NCBI RefSeq assembly: GCF_016865255.1
Contig: NZ_CP033381.1
Coordinates: forward strand, 1,860,001 to 1,924,000
Source of the DNA: Methylomonas sp. LW13
GTDB taxonomy: Bacteria; Pseudomonadota; Gammaproteobacteria; Methylococcales; Methylomonadaceae
Direction of reading: 5' to 3'
Length of the DNA stretch: 64,000 nucleotides
The position numbers and the translations under genes were made by a program. The notes below the pieces were generated by a model. That model saw nothing but the letters and a program-made list of their open reading frames with translations. It made no database searches and had not been told where the DNA came from. Below are positions 9,015 to 17,815 of the stretch, piece by piece (positions within the stretch are counted from its first letter, which is position 1; each line of letters opens with the position of its first letter).

Positions 9015-9521
9015 ATGACAGCCGATTTAGAATCCAATCAGCACGTTGAGCAATTTCTGACTTTCGAGTTGGAAGGCGAGGCATATGGCATCGAAATTTT
9101 GAAAGTCCAAGAAATTAGAGGCTGGGAGCCCATTAGAAAAATTCCCAATACCCCTGATTTTGTAAAAGGTGCGTTAAATTTGCGCGGTTCCATAGTGCCG
9201 ATTGTCGATCTGCGCGAACGTTTTCAGATGCAAAAAGTGGAATATACCCCGGTGACAGTCGTTATTGTGATGAGTGTCAATACTGCTTCCGGTACTTCGG
9301 TGATGGGCATCGTCGCTGATGCCGTATCCGACGTGTTGGATATTAAGCTGTCCGATATAAAAGAAGCGCCGAATTTGGGGTCGAAAATCAATACTCAATA
9401 TATGCGCGGCATGTTCGTCGGCAAGAAAAATATGGTGATGTTATTGGATGTCGATAAGCTTTTAAATCCGGAAGAGTTTGTCGGTATTGCCGGGCTTGCT
9501 GCTATTGCCGAGGGTAAATGA
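9015..9521 (+). CDS. cheW: CheW coupling protein, second copy
   Basis: 168 aa. It is a single CheW domain with FLTFELEGEAYGIEILKVQEIRGW near the start and GALNLRGSIVPIVDLRERF in the middle. It follows the Aer-like receptor by 45 bp and its stop overlaps the start of the ParA-like gene (ATGA), so the two are translationally coupled. That coupling suggests this copy works with array positioning, as ParP-type CheW proteins do in other bacteria, but it lacks the extra N-terminal domain of ParP. Confidence 0.92.
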   Translation: MTADLESNQHVEQFLTFELEGEAYGIEILKVQEIRGWEPIRKIPNTPDFVKGALNLRGSIVPIVDLRERFQMQKVEYTPVTVVIVMSVNTASGTSVMGIVADAVSDVLDIKLSDIKEAPNLGSKINTQYMRGMFVGKKNMVMLLDVDKLLNPEEFVGIAGLAAIAEGK

Positions 9522-10279
9522 GCGCGAGGATTGTAGCGGTCCTTAACCAGAAAGGCGGGGTAGGAAAAACCACCACTTCGGTCAATTTGACCCACGCTCT
9601 AGCTAAACTCGGTAAGAAAATTACAGTGATAGACTTTGATCCACAGAGTCATTTGGCCGTTTCGCTAGGTTCTGTAGATACGCAAACAAGTGGGATTGAT
9701 AAGGTTTTGTTGGAAGGGGCGAGTCTCGCGGAGCAATCAATTCCGGTTAGAAAGAATCTGAATTTGGTGGTTGCCGGTCCAAGATTGCAGGAAATTGAGC
9801 AATTGACGGATGGTGGAGCCAGACGTGGTGATCTGCTTCGCAGAGCTTTGCTTGACGGCAATCGCGATGAAGATTTTATCTTTATCGATTGTCCCCCTTC
9901 TTCCGGGGTATTGGTGGCCAATGCCTTGTTTGCCGCCGATGAAATATTGGTGCCGATGACCAGTGATTATTTGGCATTGCAAGGCTTGTCGCATTTGGTG
10001 GGAACCATCAGGAAATTTGAAAGTGCTTTGAAAAGGCCCTACAAGTTTTCCCTGGTCATGTCCAGGTATATACCGGCCAGACGCATGTCAAAGGAGGTGT
10101 TGAGTGTTATACAAAAATACTTCCCTGGGCAAATTTTGGCGACCACCATTCGGGAAACGGCTTTACTCGCCGAGTGCCCTAGTTTTGGTAAAACCATTTT
10201 TGAATATCGCCCGGGTTGCCGTTCCGCACGAGATTTTATGGCACTTGCCGAAGACTTTTTAGAAGGGAGGATGATGTAA
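9518..10279 (+). CDS. ParA-family ATPase in chemotaxis operon
   Basis: 253 aa. Deviant Walker A KGGVGKTTTSVNLTHAL at about 11-27, then VIDFDPQSHLAVSLG, and Walker B FIFIDCPPSSG around residues 125-135. Members of this family inside chemotaxis operons (ParC in Vibrio, PpfA in Rhodobacter) position or segregate receptor arrays. The start overlaps the cheW stop (ATGA) and the stop overlaps the STAS gene start (TAATG), so all three are coupled. Chromosome partitioning is unlikely because no parB or parS is adjacent. Confidence 0.88.
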   Translation: MSARIVAVLNQKGGVGKTTTSVNLTHALAKLGKKITVIDFDPQSHLAVSLGSVDTQTSGIDKVLLEGASLAEQSIPVRKNLNLVVAGPRLQEIEQLTDGGARRGDLLRRALLDGNRDEDFIFIDCPPSSGVLVANALFAADEILVPMTSDYLALQGLSHLVGTIRKFESALKRPYKFSLVMSRYIPARRMSKEVLSVIQKYFPGQILATTIRETALLAECPSFGKTIFEYRPGCRSARDFMALAEDFLEGRMM

Positions 10280-10788
10280 TGGCGGAACAAAATGAAGATA
10301 GTTTGATCGGTTACGACCCTCTGGCCTGGATGCATCGATCAGATTTCAATCACGACTCACAAAAAGCCCAAGTTAGTGAAGCGGAAGCGGACAGTTCGAC
10401 AGAACTTGCGAGCTCGACAGAAACAGCGTCAAACCTTGAGACAGACTTGGATCAAGCGCCGGCCGACGCCTCTGAGTCATACGCCTCTCAAAGTGAGCGA
10501 GCGGTTTTGGTATTGGATTCGGTACTTAATATTCAAAATGTCTCGGCTCTCCACCAGCGCTTAACGCAGATGCTCAGCAATTTTGAGGCTATCGATATCG
10601 ACGCTTCCGGCGTGACGATGATAGATACCGCAACTCTGCAACTGTTATTGATTTTAAAGCAGACCGCAATTGGCTTGCAGAAATCCGTTTCTATCGATTT
10701 TCCTTCCGATAAGTTTATTGAAGCCTCGGAGTTGTTGGGGATTGCCGAAATGTTGGAAGTTGATCAGGCAGCATCCGGCTTCTTTTGA
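10279..10788 (+). CDS. STAS-domain protein of chemotaxis operon
   Basis: 169 aa if started at the ATG overlapping the ParA stop. An upstream in-frame start at 10216 would lie inside parA and is less likely. The first 70 residues are acidic, Ser/Ala-rich and probably disordered. The C-terminal STAS domain has IDASGVTMIDTATLQLLLIL. The Ser usually phosphorylated in SpoIIAA-type antagonists is replaced by Thr-Ala (DTATL), which fits the MlaB/chemotaxis-associated STAS type. Function is unknown; the tight coupling suggests it works with ParA or the array. Confidence 0.78.
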   Translation: MAEQNEDSLIGYDPLAWMHRSDFNHDSQKAQVSEAEADSSTELASSTETASNLETDLDQAPADASESYASQSERAVLVLDSVLNIQNVSALHQRLTQMLSNFEAIDIDASGVTMIDTATLQLLLILKQTAIGLQKSVSIDFPSDKFIEASELLGIAEMLEVDQAASGFF

Positions 10789-10812
10789 TGGGGTACTACC
10801 CGAATATACAAA

Positions 10813-11649
10813 ATGAAAGAAAAAGCGCGCGAGTTTGAATATACCCAAGCAGATTTTGACGTTCTAAGGAAAATATCCAACCAACATTCCGGAATCTTGG
10901 TGCCGGACGATAAATTCGATATGTTTTATTCGAGGTTGTCGAAACGGGTCCGCATGCTGGGCTTCACCAGCTTCAAACAGTATTGTCACTATTTGAAAAA
11001 CAACCCGGATACTGAGTTTACTGAATTTATTAATGCTGTCACCACTAACCTCACTTCTTTTTTTCGCGAAAATCACCACTTTGAATATTTAAGTAAGACG
11101 GTTGTACCGGGCTTGCTTAAAAAGCATGCCGGGACTAAACAGATTAAAGTTTGGTCCGCAGGTTGCTCAACAGGTGAGGAGCCTTATTCTTTGGCGATGA
11201 CCTTGAAGGAAAGCGTTCCGGCTGATTGGACTATAAATATTCTGGCTACCGATCTTGATACGAATGTTTTGGCCACCGCCGCAGCCGGTATTTACATGGC
11301 TGATCGCGTGACAGGAATAGCCGAGCAACGCCTTAAGCGCTGGTTTCAAAAAGGTGTGGGTGGACAAGCGAACAAGGTGCGAGTTAAACCGGAATTGAAA
11401 GAATTGATAGAGTTTAAACAATTGAATTTGATGCAGGAGTGGCCCTTGAAAGGGTATTTTGATTTTATTTTTTGCCGAAATGTTTTGATCTATTTTGATC
11501 GGGAAACCAAGGCGATGTTAGCGAATCGTTACTGCGGCTTATTGGAAGAGGGTTCATATTTATTCATTGGACATTCAGAATCCTTGCATCAGCTCGATAC
11601 CGGATTCAGTTTGATAGGTAACACCATCTACAGGAAGTCGATTAAGTGA
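10813..11649 (+). CDS. cheR: Chemotaxis methyltransferase CheR
   Basis: 278 aa. N-terminal helical CheR domain, then the SAM-binding fold with SAGCSTGEEPYSLAM, the ATDLDTNVLATA segment and DFIFCRNVLIYFD. It methylates receptor glutamates for adaptation. Its stop overlaps the GTG start of cheD. Length is normal. The first receptor of this operon ends in a tethering-like pentapeptide, so CheR may be recruited to it, although the beta-subdomain contacts cannot be checked here. Confidence 0.95.
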   Translation: MKEKAREFEYTQADFDVLRKISNQHSGILVPDDKFDMFYSRLSKRVRMLGFTSFKQYCHYLKNNPDTEFTEFINAVTTNLTSFFRENHHFEYLSKTVVPGLLKKHAGTKQIKVWSAGCSTGEEPYSLAMTLKESVPADWTINILATDLDTNVLATAAAGIYMADRVTGIAEQRLKRWFQKGVGGQANKVRVKPELKELIEFKQLNLMQEWPLKGYFDFIFCRNVLIYFDRETKAMLANRYCGLLEEGSYLFIGHSESLHQLDTGFSLIGNTIYRKSIK

Positions 11650-12284
11650 GTCATGTGCGACATGTGGATAGACCGCTTATCGCCGGCTTCGAAAACGTCA
11701 ATCGATATTGGGATCAAGAAAATCAAATAGTGGCGGCAAAATTAATGCCCGGTGATTACTACGTCACCAAACAGGATGAAATGATTACGACTGTGCTGGG
11801 TTCTTGCGTGGCAGCCTGTATCAGGGATGTGGTGACCGGCGTGGGTGGTATGAATCATTTCATGTTGCCGGAGACCAGTAAAAGTCGCTTGAATGCCAGA
11901 GACGAAGCTGTCGTTGGTAATGCCTCTCGCTATGGCAATTACGCGATGGAACATTTGATCAACGCTATTTTGCAAAATGGCGGTAAGCGTAAAAACCTGG
12001 AAGTTAAGCTGTTCGGCGGCGGCAAAATCATTGCTACCCTGGGTGATGTAGGGGCCAGAAACATTCAATTCGTTTTGGACTATGTGGACACTGAAGCGTT
12101 GAATTTGGTTTCTCATGATTTGGGCGATATTTATCCGCGTAAGGTGAATTTCTTTCCGCATACCGGACGGGTCAGAATGAAAAAAATTAAAGATTTACAC
12201 AACCAAACTATCTTCCTGCGCGAGAAGCAATATAGTTCCAGTATCAAGGACGCACCGGTTGAAGGTAGCGTAGAGCTATTTTAG
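11646..12284 (+). CDS. cheD: Chemoreceptor glutamine deamidase CheD
   Basis: 212 aa, GTG start overlapping the cheR stop. The catalytic Cys is in TTVLGSCVAACIRD and the catalytic His in GVGGMNHFMLP; the KLFGGGKI and DVGARNI motifs follow. CheD deamidates receptor glutamines to make methylation sites. The C-terminus is extended and ends SVELF, resembling the acidic D/E-L-F tails of two other chemotaxis proteins in this window (ending 14562 and 18355). CheC, the usual CheD partner, is absent here. Confidence 0.94.
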   Translation: MSHVRHVDRPLIAGFENVNRYWDQENQIVAAKLMPGDYYVTKQDEMITTVLGSCVAACIRDVVTGVGGMNHFMLPETSKSRLNARDEAVVGNASRYGNYAMEHLINAILQNGGKRKNLEVKLFGGGKIIATLGDVGARNIQFVLDYVDTEALNLVSHDLGDIYPRKVNFFPHTGRVRMKKIKDLHNQTIFLREKQYSSSIKDAPVEGSVELF

Positions 12285-12293
12285 GAAACCAGG

Positions 12294-13355
12294 ATGACAA
12301 AAATTAAGCTATTGATTGTTGACGACTCGGCATTAATTCGCCAAATGTTGACGCAAATTTTTAATGAGGCAGGCGATATTGAAGTTGTCGGCACGGCCAG
12401 TGATCCGATTATTGCCCGGGAAAAAATAAAGGCCTTGAATCCCGACGTATTAACACTGGATGTAGAAATGCCGCGTATGGATGGTCTGACATTTTTACGT
12501 AATTTGATGCGTTTACGACCGATGCCGGTGGTCATGATTTCAACGTTGACCGAAAAAGGCGCCGAAGTGACCCTTGATGCGTTAGCGCTCGGTGCGGTTG
12601 ATTTCGTGGCAAAACCAAAAATCGATGTCTCCCATGGCTTACGAGCCTATGCGGATGAGATTATCGGTAAAATCAGGATGGCCGCTCAAGCAAAAGTCAA
12701 AGCTTTGGAAACCAATAGGGTTAATGTCCCAGCTCTTAATTCAGTGAATGAGAATGCAGCCAGTACGATGAAAAAGCATTTCAAAACGACTCATAAAATT
12801 GTGGCGTTGGGTTCTTCAACGGGCGGCACCGAAGCGGTCAAGGAACTGGTAAAAAGCCTGCCCAGGACGGCGCCGGCGATTGTCATTACCCAACATTTGC
12901 CGCTCGCCTTCAGCGCTTCGTTTGCCAAACATGTTAACGAGGCCACTGAGATGACTGCTTGCGTGGCTAGCGATGGGCAACTGATATTGCCCGGAAATAT
13001 CTATATAGCGCCAGGTGATCAACATTTAATGGTTGTGAGAGATGGTGCTCGTTATGCGTGCCGCCTTGATGATGGTCCACCTGTCAACAGACATAAGCCT
13101 TCCGTGGATGTCCTGTTTCGATCAGTTGCCGAGAATGTGGGTAGCAATGCGGTTGGAGTTATGTTGACGGGCATGGGGGCGGATGGTGCCAGAGCCATGC
13201 TTGAGATGCGCGAGGCCGGGGCCGTCAACATAGTGCAGGATGAAGCATCCAGTATCGTTTGGGGCATGCCCGGCGAGGCCTACAAACTGGGAGCCGCGCA
13301 TCATGTGTTATCCTTGGGGAAAATAGCGGAAAAAATCCTGGCCCTGGTGGATTGA
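12294..13355 (+). CDS. cheB: Chemotaxis protein-glutamate methylesterase CheB
   Basis: 353 aa. Receiver domain at 1-120 with the acidic pair VDDSA and phosphoacceptor Asp56 in [12 protein letters not shown]. Methylesterase domain at about 160-353: catalytic Ser in [12 protein letters not shown], His in VITQHLP and Asp in [11 protein letters not shown]. It removes receptor methyl groups when phosphorylated by CheA. It follows cheD by 9 bp, and the next receptor-like gene starts 4 bp after its stop. Everything needed for catalysis is present. Confidence 0.95.
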   Translation: MTKIKLLIVDDSALIRQMLTQIFNEAGDIEVVGTASDPIIAREKIKALNPDVLTLDVEMPRMDGLTFLRNLMRLRPMPVVMISTLTEKGAEVTLDALALGAVDFVAKPKIDVSHGLRAYADEIIGKIRMAAQAKVKALETNRVNVPALNSVNENAASTMKKHFKTTHKIVALGSSTGGTEAVKELVKSLPRTAPAIVITQHLPLAFSASFAKHVNEATEMTACVASDGQLILPGNIYIAPGDQHLMVVRDGARYACRLDDGPPVNRHKPSVDVLFRSVAENVGSNAVGVMLTGMGADGARAMLEMREAGAVNIVQDEASSIVWGMPGEAYKLGAAHHVLSLGKIAEKILALVD

Positions 13356-13359
13356 AAAT

Positions 13360-14562
13360 ATGTTGCAGTTCCTAAAAGATAACGCGCTTCTGGTTTTATT
13401 CACGCTGGTAGTTTTGTTATTGCCGTTGCTTTTGTCCAACGCGCTGGTTTATTGGCTAGCCGCCGCCATCGCAACGATGTTGTGGATGGTCAAAGCATTT
13501 CGTGCGCAACGTGCGCAAGTGTCAGCCTTGACAAACAGCAAGGGTCTAAGCGAAGCCGAATTGGTGCGCGCGATTGATGACTATTTACTGCATTTGAAAG
13601 ATTGTATCGACCAAGAAGCCTCCTATTTTCGCGCGGAATTGGAACAGCTCAAATCCATGCTTGCCGATGCGGTGACTACGATGTCCAACAGCTTCAATAG
13701 CTTGGCTAGTTTGACGTCCGGGCAGTCATCGATAGTATATTCGTTGGTAGCTGATCTGGAAGGAAGTACCGACAAAGGGCGTAGCAGTATCAATTTCACG
13801 AGTTTTGCTCAGGAAACCGATGATGTCCTGCAGTTTTTTATCGACCATATTCTGCAAATCAGTAAGCAGAGCATGGAAATGGTCGCGGTCATCAATGATG
13901 TTGGGGGCCATATGGCTCATGTCGAGAAACTATTGGGCGATGTGCAGAAGATTGCCGATCAAACCAATTTGTTGGCGCTGAATGCCGCCATAGAAGCAGC
14001 CAGGGCGGGAGAAGCCGGTCGAGGCTTTGCAGTGGTTGCGGGAGAAGTGCGGAATCTTTCAAAAAACTCCGATAAGTTCAGCGAGGAAATTAAGCGCGTG
14101 GTGAAAGCCTCGAAGGATAATATCCGCGAAGCGCAAACCATGATCGAAATAATGGCCTCCAAAGACATGAACGTGGCGATTAGTTCCAAGGCCAGTATCG
14201 ACAAGATGATGGATGATATCGCCATCATTAATGCCAATATCTCCAACAATGTCGGCGAAATTTCCCAACTGACCAATCAAATCGAGTTCAATGTGGGTAA
14301 TGCGGTGAGAGGTCTGCAATTTGAGGATATGGCCCGGCAATTGATTGAATACTTACAATTCAATTTAGAACATTTCGGTTCGCTATCCGACGAGGTCAGT
14401 ATAGGTTTGGGGGTATTTAAAACCGGTGGCGACACTGATTGGCGTGACCAATTACGGCAAGGCTCGGATCGCTTGAAAATCATGAAGCAACAGTGGCAAG
14501 TCAGAAAATCGCACATTGTGTCGCAATCTTCCATGGAAGAAGGCGATGTGGATCTGTTTTAG
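13360..14562 (+). CDS. MCP-like protein lacking a periplasmic sensor, with CheZ-like C-terminal motif
   Basis: 400 aa. Two closely spaced membrane helices at about 8-46 leave no room for a periplasmic domain. The MCP core tip is [20 protein letters not shown], followed by [18 protein letters not shown]; the methyl-accepting domain is short. After it comes a helix with QFEDMARQ (Asp323, Gln327), the same D-x3-Q spacing as the CheZ active site (FQDLTGQ), then an acidic tail ending DVDLF. The 179-aa protein at 17816-18355 shares both the helix pattern and the tail. It may be a receptor-like scaffold carrying a CheY-P phosphatase or docking module; that part is inference. Confidence 0.82.
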   Translation: MLQFLKDNALLVLFTLVVLLLPLLLSNALVYWLAAAIATMLWMVKAFRAQRAQVSALTNSKGLSEAELVRAIDDYLLHLKDCIDQEASYFRAELEQLKSMLADAVTTMSNSFNSLASLTSGQSSIVYSLVADLEGSTDKGRSSINFTSFAQETDDVLQFFIDHILQISKQSMEMVAVINDVGGHMAHVEKLLGDVQKIADQTNLLALNAAIEAARAGEAGRGFAVVAGEVRNLSKNSDKFSEEIKRVVKASKDNIREAQTMIEIMASKDMNVAISSKASIDKMMDDIAIINANISNNVGEISQLTNQIEFNVGNAVRGLQFEDMARQLIEYLQFNLEHFGSLSDEVSIGLGVFKTGGDTDWRDQLRQGSDRLKIMKQQWQVRKSHIVSQSSMEEGDVDLF

Positions 14563-14606
14563 GCTAAAGGTAAGAGATGACATGAAAATTTGTGAGGTTA
14601 AAAAAT

Positions 14607-14906
14607 ATGGGTATTGATGCACGTGTTGATGCGGGAGTGCTGTCGATTAAAATAAGCGGTCGGTTCGATTTCGGCGTGCACAACGAGTTTCGCGAAGCTA
14701 CCAAGCTGGTTGAAAGTGGCGTGAAGTTGATAGAAGTGGATTTGATCGGTACCGAATACTTAGATAGCTCCGCCCTTGGCATGCTGTTAGTTCTGCGAGA
14801 TAAGATGGCGGGTGATAAGTCGGCAATACGGATTAAAAATTCGCGTACCGAAGTTAAAAAAATTTTGGAAATCGCTAATTTTGATAAATTATTTACACTA
14901 TCCTGA
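14607..14906 (+). CDS. STAS-domain anti-sigma factor antagonist-like protein
   Basis: 99 aa from the ATG at 14607, with GTGAGG about 9 nt upstream as ribosome site; the GTG at 14592 is part of that site and less likely a start. It is a single STAS domain: VDLIGTEYLDSSALGMLLVL holds the conserved D-S-S phosphorylation site of SpoIIAA/RsbV-type antagonists, followed by the IKNSRTEVKKILEIANFD helix. Unlike the STAS protein at 10279, the phospho-Ser is present. No anti-sigma kinase is adjacent, so the partner is unknown. It is the last gene of the chemotaxis run. Confidence 0.85.
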   Translation: MGIDARVDAGVLSIKISGRFDFGVHNEFREATKLVESGVKLIEVDLIGTEYLDSSALGMLLVLRDKMAGDKSAIRIKNSRTEVKKILEIANFDKLFTLS

Positions 14907-14978
14907 GCAATCCCGCTTTTTTATATAACCTAATGGCGCGATCAAACCGACAACGGTTTGCGTAGCCGCCAACACCTC

Positions 14979-16076
14979 ATGAACCAGCAGACTGACTTTT
15001 CCAGTTCCGATTTCATTAGAAATTTTTTCCAGCGATTTCTACCCAATTCCCAAGTTGTTTCCCTAGCCATAGTTTTGCTGGGCGGCTTTTTATTGATATA
15101 CGGTTTGCTGGATTTGCTGATGCCGGTCTTTGTGGCGATTGTGTTGGCGTATCTACTGGAAGGGCTGGTGGTTAAAGCCGAACAGCGTCAACTCGGTCGT
15201 TTGATTTCGGTGCATCTCGTATTCTTTGCGTTTATGGCTGTGCTGGGTTTTGTGTTGTTCGTGCTGGTGCCGATAGTGTCCGAGCAAACCGTGCAACTGG
15301 TGCAACACATACCAGAGATTGTTTCCAGTACCCAAGCCGAAATCATGCGCTTCCCTGAACGCCATCCGGAACTGATTTCGGAAGTCCGGATTCGCGAAAT
15401 CATGTTCTCCATTCAGCAAGACTTGCTCAAGTATGGTCAGGATTTGATCTCCGGCTCCGCCCAATCGTTTGTCGGATTGGTGGCGGTGATCATTTATTTG
15501 TTTTTGGTGCCGTTGATGGTGTTTTTCTTTCTGAAAGATAAACAGGTTTTATTGGGCTGGTTTGTACAGTTTCTGCCAAGGGATACCAGTCTTAGCCTGC
15601 GAGTGTGGCATGAAGTCGATAGGCAAATAGCCAATTACGTTAGAGGCAAATTTCTCGAAGTGTTTATCCTGTGGGCGGTCAGTTACATAGTCTTCTGGTT
15701 GTTGGGTTTGAATTATGCGATGTTGCTTGCGGTACTGATGGGCTTGTCTGTGGTGATTCCTTATGTCGGTGCGACATTAGTCACTTTTCCGGTATTGGCG
15801 GTGGCTTATGTGCAGTGGGGCGTGGGCGGCAGTGATCATTTTATGTATGTGTTTATTGCCTATTCAGTGATTCAGGCATTGGATGGCGTCATATTAGTGC
15901 CGCTGCTGTTCTCCGAAGCCGTGAATTTGCATCCTATTGCAATTATTGTTGCCATCCTGTTTTTTGGCGGCTTGTGGGGTTTTTGGGGGGTATTTTTTGC
16001 GATACCCTTGGCCACGCTGGTTAAAGCGGTATTAATGGCGTGGCCAAAGGCTGAGATCAGTGAATCATCGGCTTGA
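14979..16076 (+). CDS. AI-2E family transporter (PerM/YdiK-like)
   Basis: About 365 aa from the ATG at 14979 (a TTG 21 nt upstream is an alternative start). Around eight membrane segments are visible, including SLAIVLLGGFLLIYGLLDLL near residue 35, the VPLMVFFFLKDK motif and the paired C-terminal helices with YSVIQALDGVILVPLLFSE, all typical of the AI-2 exporter-like superfamily. The substrate is not predictable: members export autoinducer-2, Na+/H+ or unknown compounds. It converges with phoH, with only 5 bp between the stops. Confidence 0.85.
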   Translation: MNQQTDFSSSDFIRNFFQRFLPNSQVVSLAIVLLGGFLLIYGLLDLLMPVFVAIVLAYLLEGLVVKAEQRQLGRLISVHLVFFAFMAVLGFVLFVLVPIVSEQTVQLVQHIPEIVSSTQAEIMRFPERHPELISEVRIREIMFSIQQDLLKYGQDLISGSAQSFVGLVAVIIYLFLVPLMVFFFLKDKQVLLGWFVQFLPRDTSLSLRVWHEVDRQIANYVRGKFLEVFILWAVSYIVFWLLGLNYAMLLAVLMGLSVVIPYVGATLVTFPVLAVAYVQWGVGGSDHFMYVFIAYSVIQALDGVILVPLLFSEAVNLHPIAIIVAILFFGGLWGFWGVFFAIPLATLVKAVLMAWPKAEISESSA

Positions 16077-16081
16077 TGGCT

Positions 16082-17494
16082 TTACAAATTATCGGATGCA
16101 AAATCCGCCAGGCGCGAACGCTCGCCACGCCGCAAAGTAATGTGGGCGCTATTCGGCCAAGATTTGAAACGGTCAACCACGTAGGTCAAACCGGAGCTGG
16201 TTGCCGTTAGATACGGCGTATCGATTTGTGCCAGATTGCCGATACAGATGATCTTAGTGCCGGGCCCTGCTCGGGTAATCAAGGTTTTCATCTGTTTCGG
16301 CGTCAGGTTTTGTGCCTCGTCGATAATCAGGTAGCGGTTCAGAAAAGTCCGGCCACGCATAAAGTTCAGCGAACGAATTTTTACCCGGTTCATCATGACG
16401 TTTTGCGACGCGCCTTGTTCCCATTCGGTCGTGCCCGAGCGGCTGCCCAGCAACTCCAGGTTATCCATCAACGCCCCCATCCACGGCGCCATTTTTTCCT
16501 CTTCCGTACCCGGTAAAAAGCCAATGTCCTCGCCGACCGGCATGGTCTCCCGTGTCATGATAATTTCCAAATAGGCTTTGCTTTCCAGAGTCAAAGACAG
16601 GCCGGCTGCCAGTGCCAGCAAGGTTTTACCGGTGCCGGCAGAGCCTATTAACGTCACGAAGTCCACGTTTGGGTCGAGCAGGGCATTCAACGCAAAATTT
16701 TGCTCGCGGTTTTTGGCGGAAATCCCCCAGATGCTATTGTGTTTGGTCCGATAATCGCGGGCCAATTGCAACACAGCCGTGTCGCCTTCGCGGCTTTTTA
16801 CGATGGCTTCGAAGTTATCTTCGCCTTCCATATACAGATATTGGTTGGGATACCATTCGGCCACCAGCGGACCATTCACGCGGTAGTATGTGTGGTCGTT
16901 TTCCTGCCACGATTCCATCTTACCGCCGTGTTCCTCCCAGAAGTCGCTGTCCAGCGGCATCGTGCCGGTGTAGAGCAGGTCTATATCTTCGATGGTTTGA
17001 TCGTTATGGTAATCCTCGGCAGTAATCTGTAGCGCGGCTGCTTTGATGCGCATATTGATGTCTTTGGAGACCAGGATTACATTCACATCCGGGTATTCCT
17101 TACCCAAGGCCAACACGATACTGAGGATAGAATTATCGGCAATCTGTCCAGGTAGGTCGGCAGGGAGTAGATGCGACAATTGCCGGGTTTGAAAATACAA
17201 ACGGCCGTCGAATTCTCGCTCGCCGTTCCGAGCATAATCGATGCGCGACAGCGGTAGCCCGGCGTTGATGGTTTGTTGATCGGCATCGCGGATTAATTCG
17301 TCCAAAAACCGGCTAACTTGGCGGACGTTGCGCGATACGTCGGATAAGCCTTTTTTGGCGTGATCCAATTCCTCCAGCACCACCATCGGAATGAAAACAT
17401 TATGTTCTTGAAAGCGAAAAATGGACGTTGGGTCGTGCATCAGTACGTTGGTGTCCAACACGAACAATTTTTTGCCGGCGGATTGAATATTCAT
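16082..17494 (-). CDS. phoH: PIN-PhoH fusion ATPase (PhoH2-like)
   Basis: 470 aa from the ATG at 17494, which is preceded by AAGGAT; an in-frame start 36 nt upstream is less convincing. N-terminal PIN domain: FVLDTNVLMHDP (metal-binding Asp) and VVLEELDHAKKG. C-terminal PhoH ATPase: Walker A GSAGTGKTLLALAAG, Walker B YLIIDEAQNLTP and the TRAGPGTKIICIGN segment. PIN-PhoH proteins act as RNA-unwinding ribonucleases in studied bacteria. It is monocistronic and convergent with the transporter gene. Confidence 0.93.
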   Translation of the reverse strand: MNIQSAGKKLFVLDTNVLMHDPTSIFRFQEHNVFIPMVVLEELDHAKKGLSDVSRNVRQVSRFLDELIRDADQQTINAGLPLSRIDYARNGEREFDGRLYFQTRQLSHLLPADLPGQIADNSILSIVLALGKEYPDVNVILVSKDINMRIKAAALQITAEDYHNDQTIEDIDLLYTGTMPLDSDFWEEHGGKMESWQENDHTYYRVNGPLVAEWYPNQYLYMEGEDNFEAIVKSREGDTAVLQLARDYRTKHNSIWGISAKNREQNFALNALLDPNVDFVTLIGSAGTGKTLLALAAGLSLTLESKAYLEIIMTRETMPVGEDIGFLPGTEEEKMAPWMGALMDNLELLGSRSGTTEWEQGASQNVMMNRVKIRSLNFMRGRTFLNRYLIIDEAQNLTPKQMKTLITRAGPGTKIICIGNLAQIDTPYLTATSSGLTYVVDRFKSWPNSAHITLRRGERSRLADFASDNL

Positions 17495-17815
17495 AATATC
17501 CTTGTAAAAAGCGTGGAAAGGCGGTTTCAACGCAAACCCGGTGCTGCGCTAAAGGTATTTCTACTCCAAGTGTAGAGTTATCGTCAACCGAGCTATCGCT
17601 TGCCCTGTGCCCGATAAGCGTTGCTACCCTATGCAAAAGAGTAGTGCGATTTCACCGTCAATTCCGGGTTTTTTAAAAATACCGGCGCCAATAATCGACT
17701 AATCTCCAGTTTCTCTATACTTAAGCCGTCGTCATTGCTTTTGTATAGTCGGTTACAATAGGGCGCATATGTCGCGACAACTTTATTTGTATCGGTATTT
17801 TTAGGATAGTTATTT
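17495..17815. other. Intergenic region upstream of phoH and the 179-aa protein
   Basis: About 320 bp between two divergent genes. The right gene has TTAGGATAG as ribosome site before its ATG. A TACAAT hexamer at 17754-17759 could be a -10 element, but no well-spaced -35 is seen. No other feature recognised. Confidence 0.4.

Noticed and set aside
10216-10278. Longer start for the STAS protein inside parA
   Set aside because: The ATG overlapping the parA stop at 10279 has GGGAGG upstream and gives a normal start.
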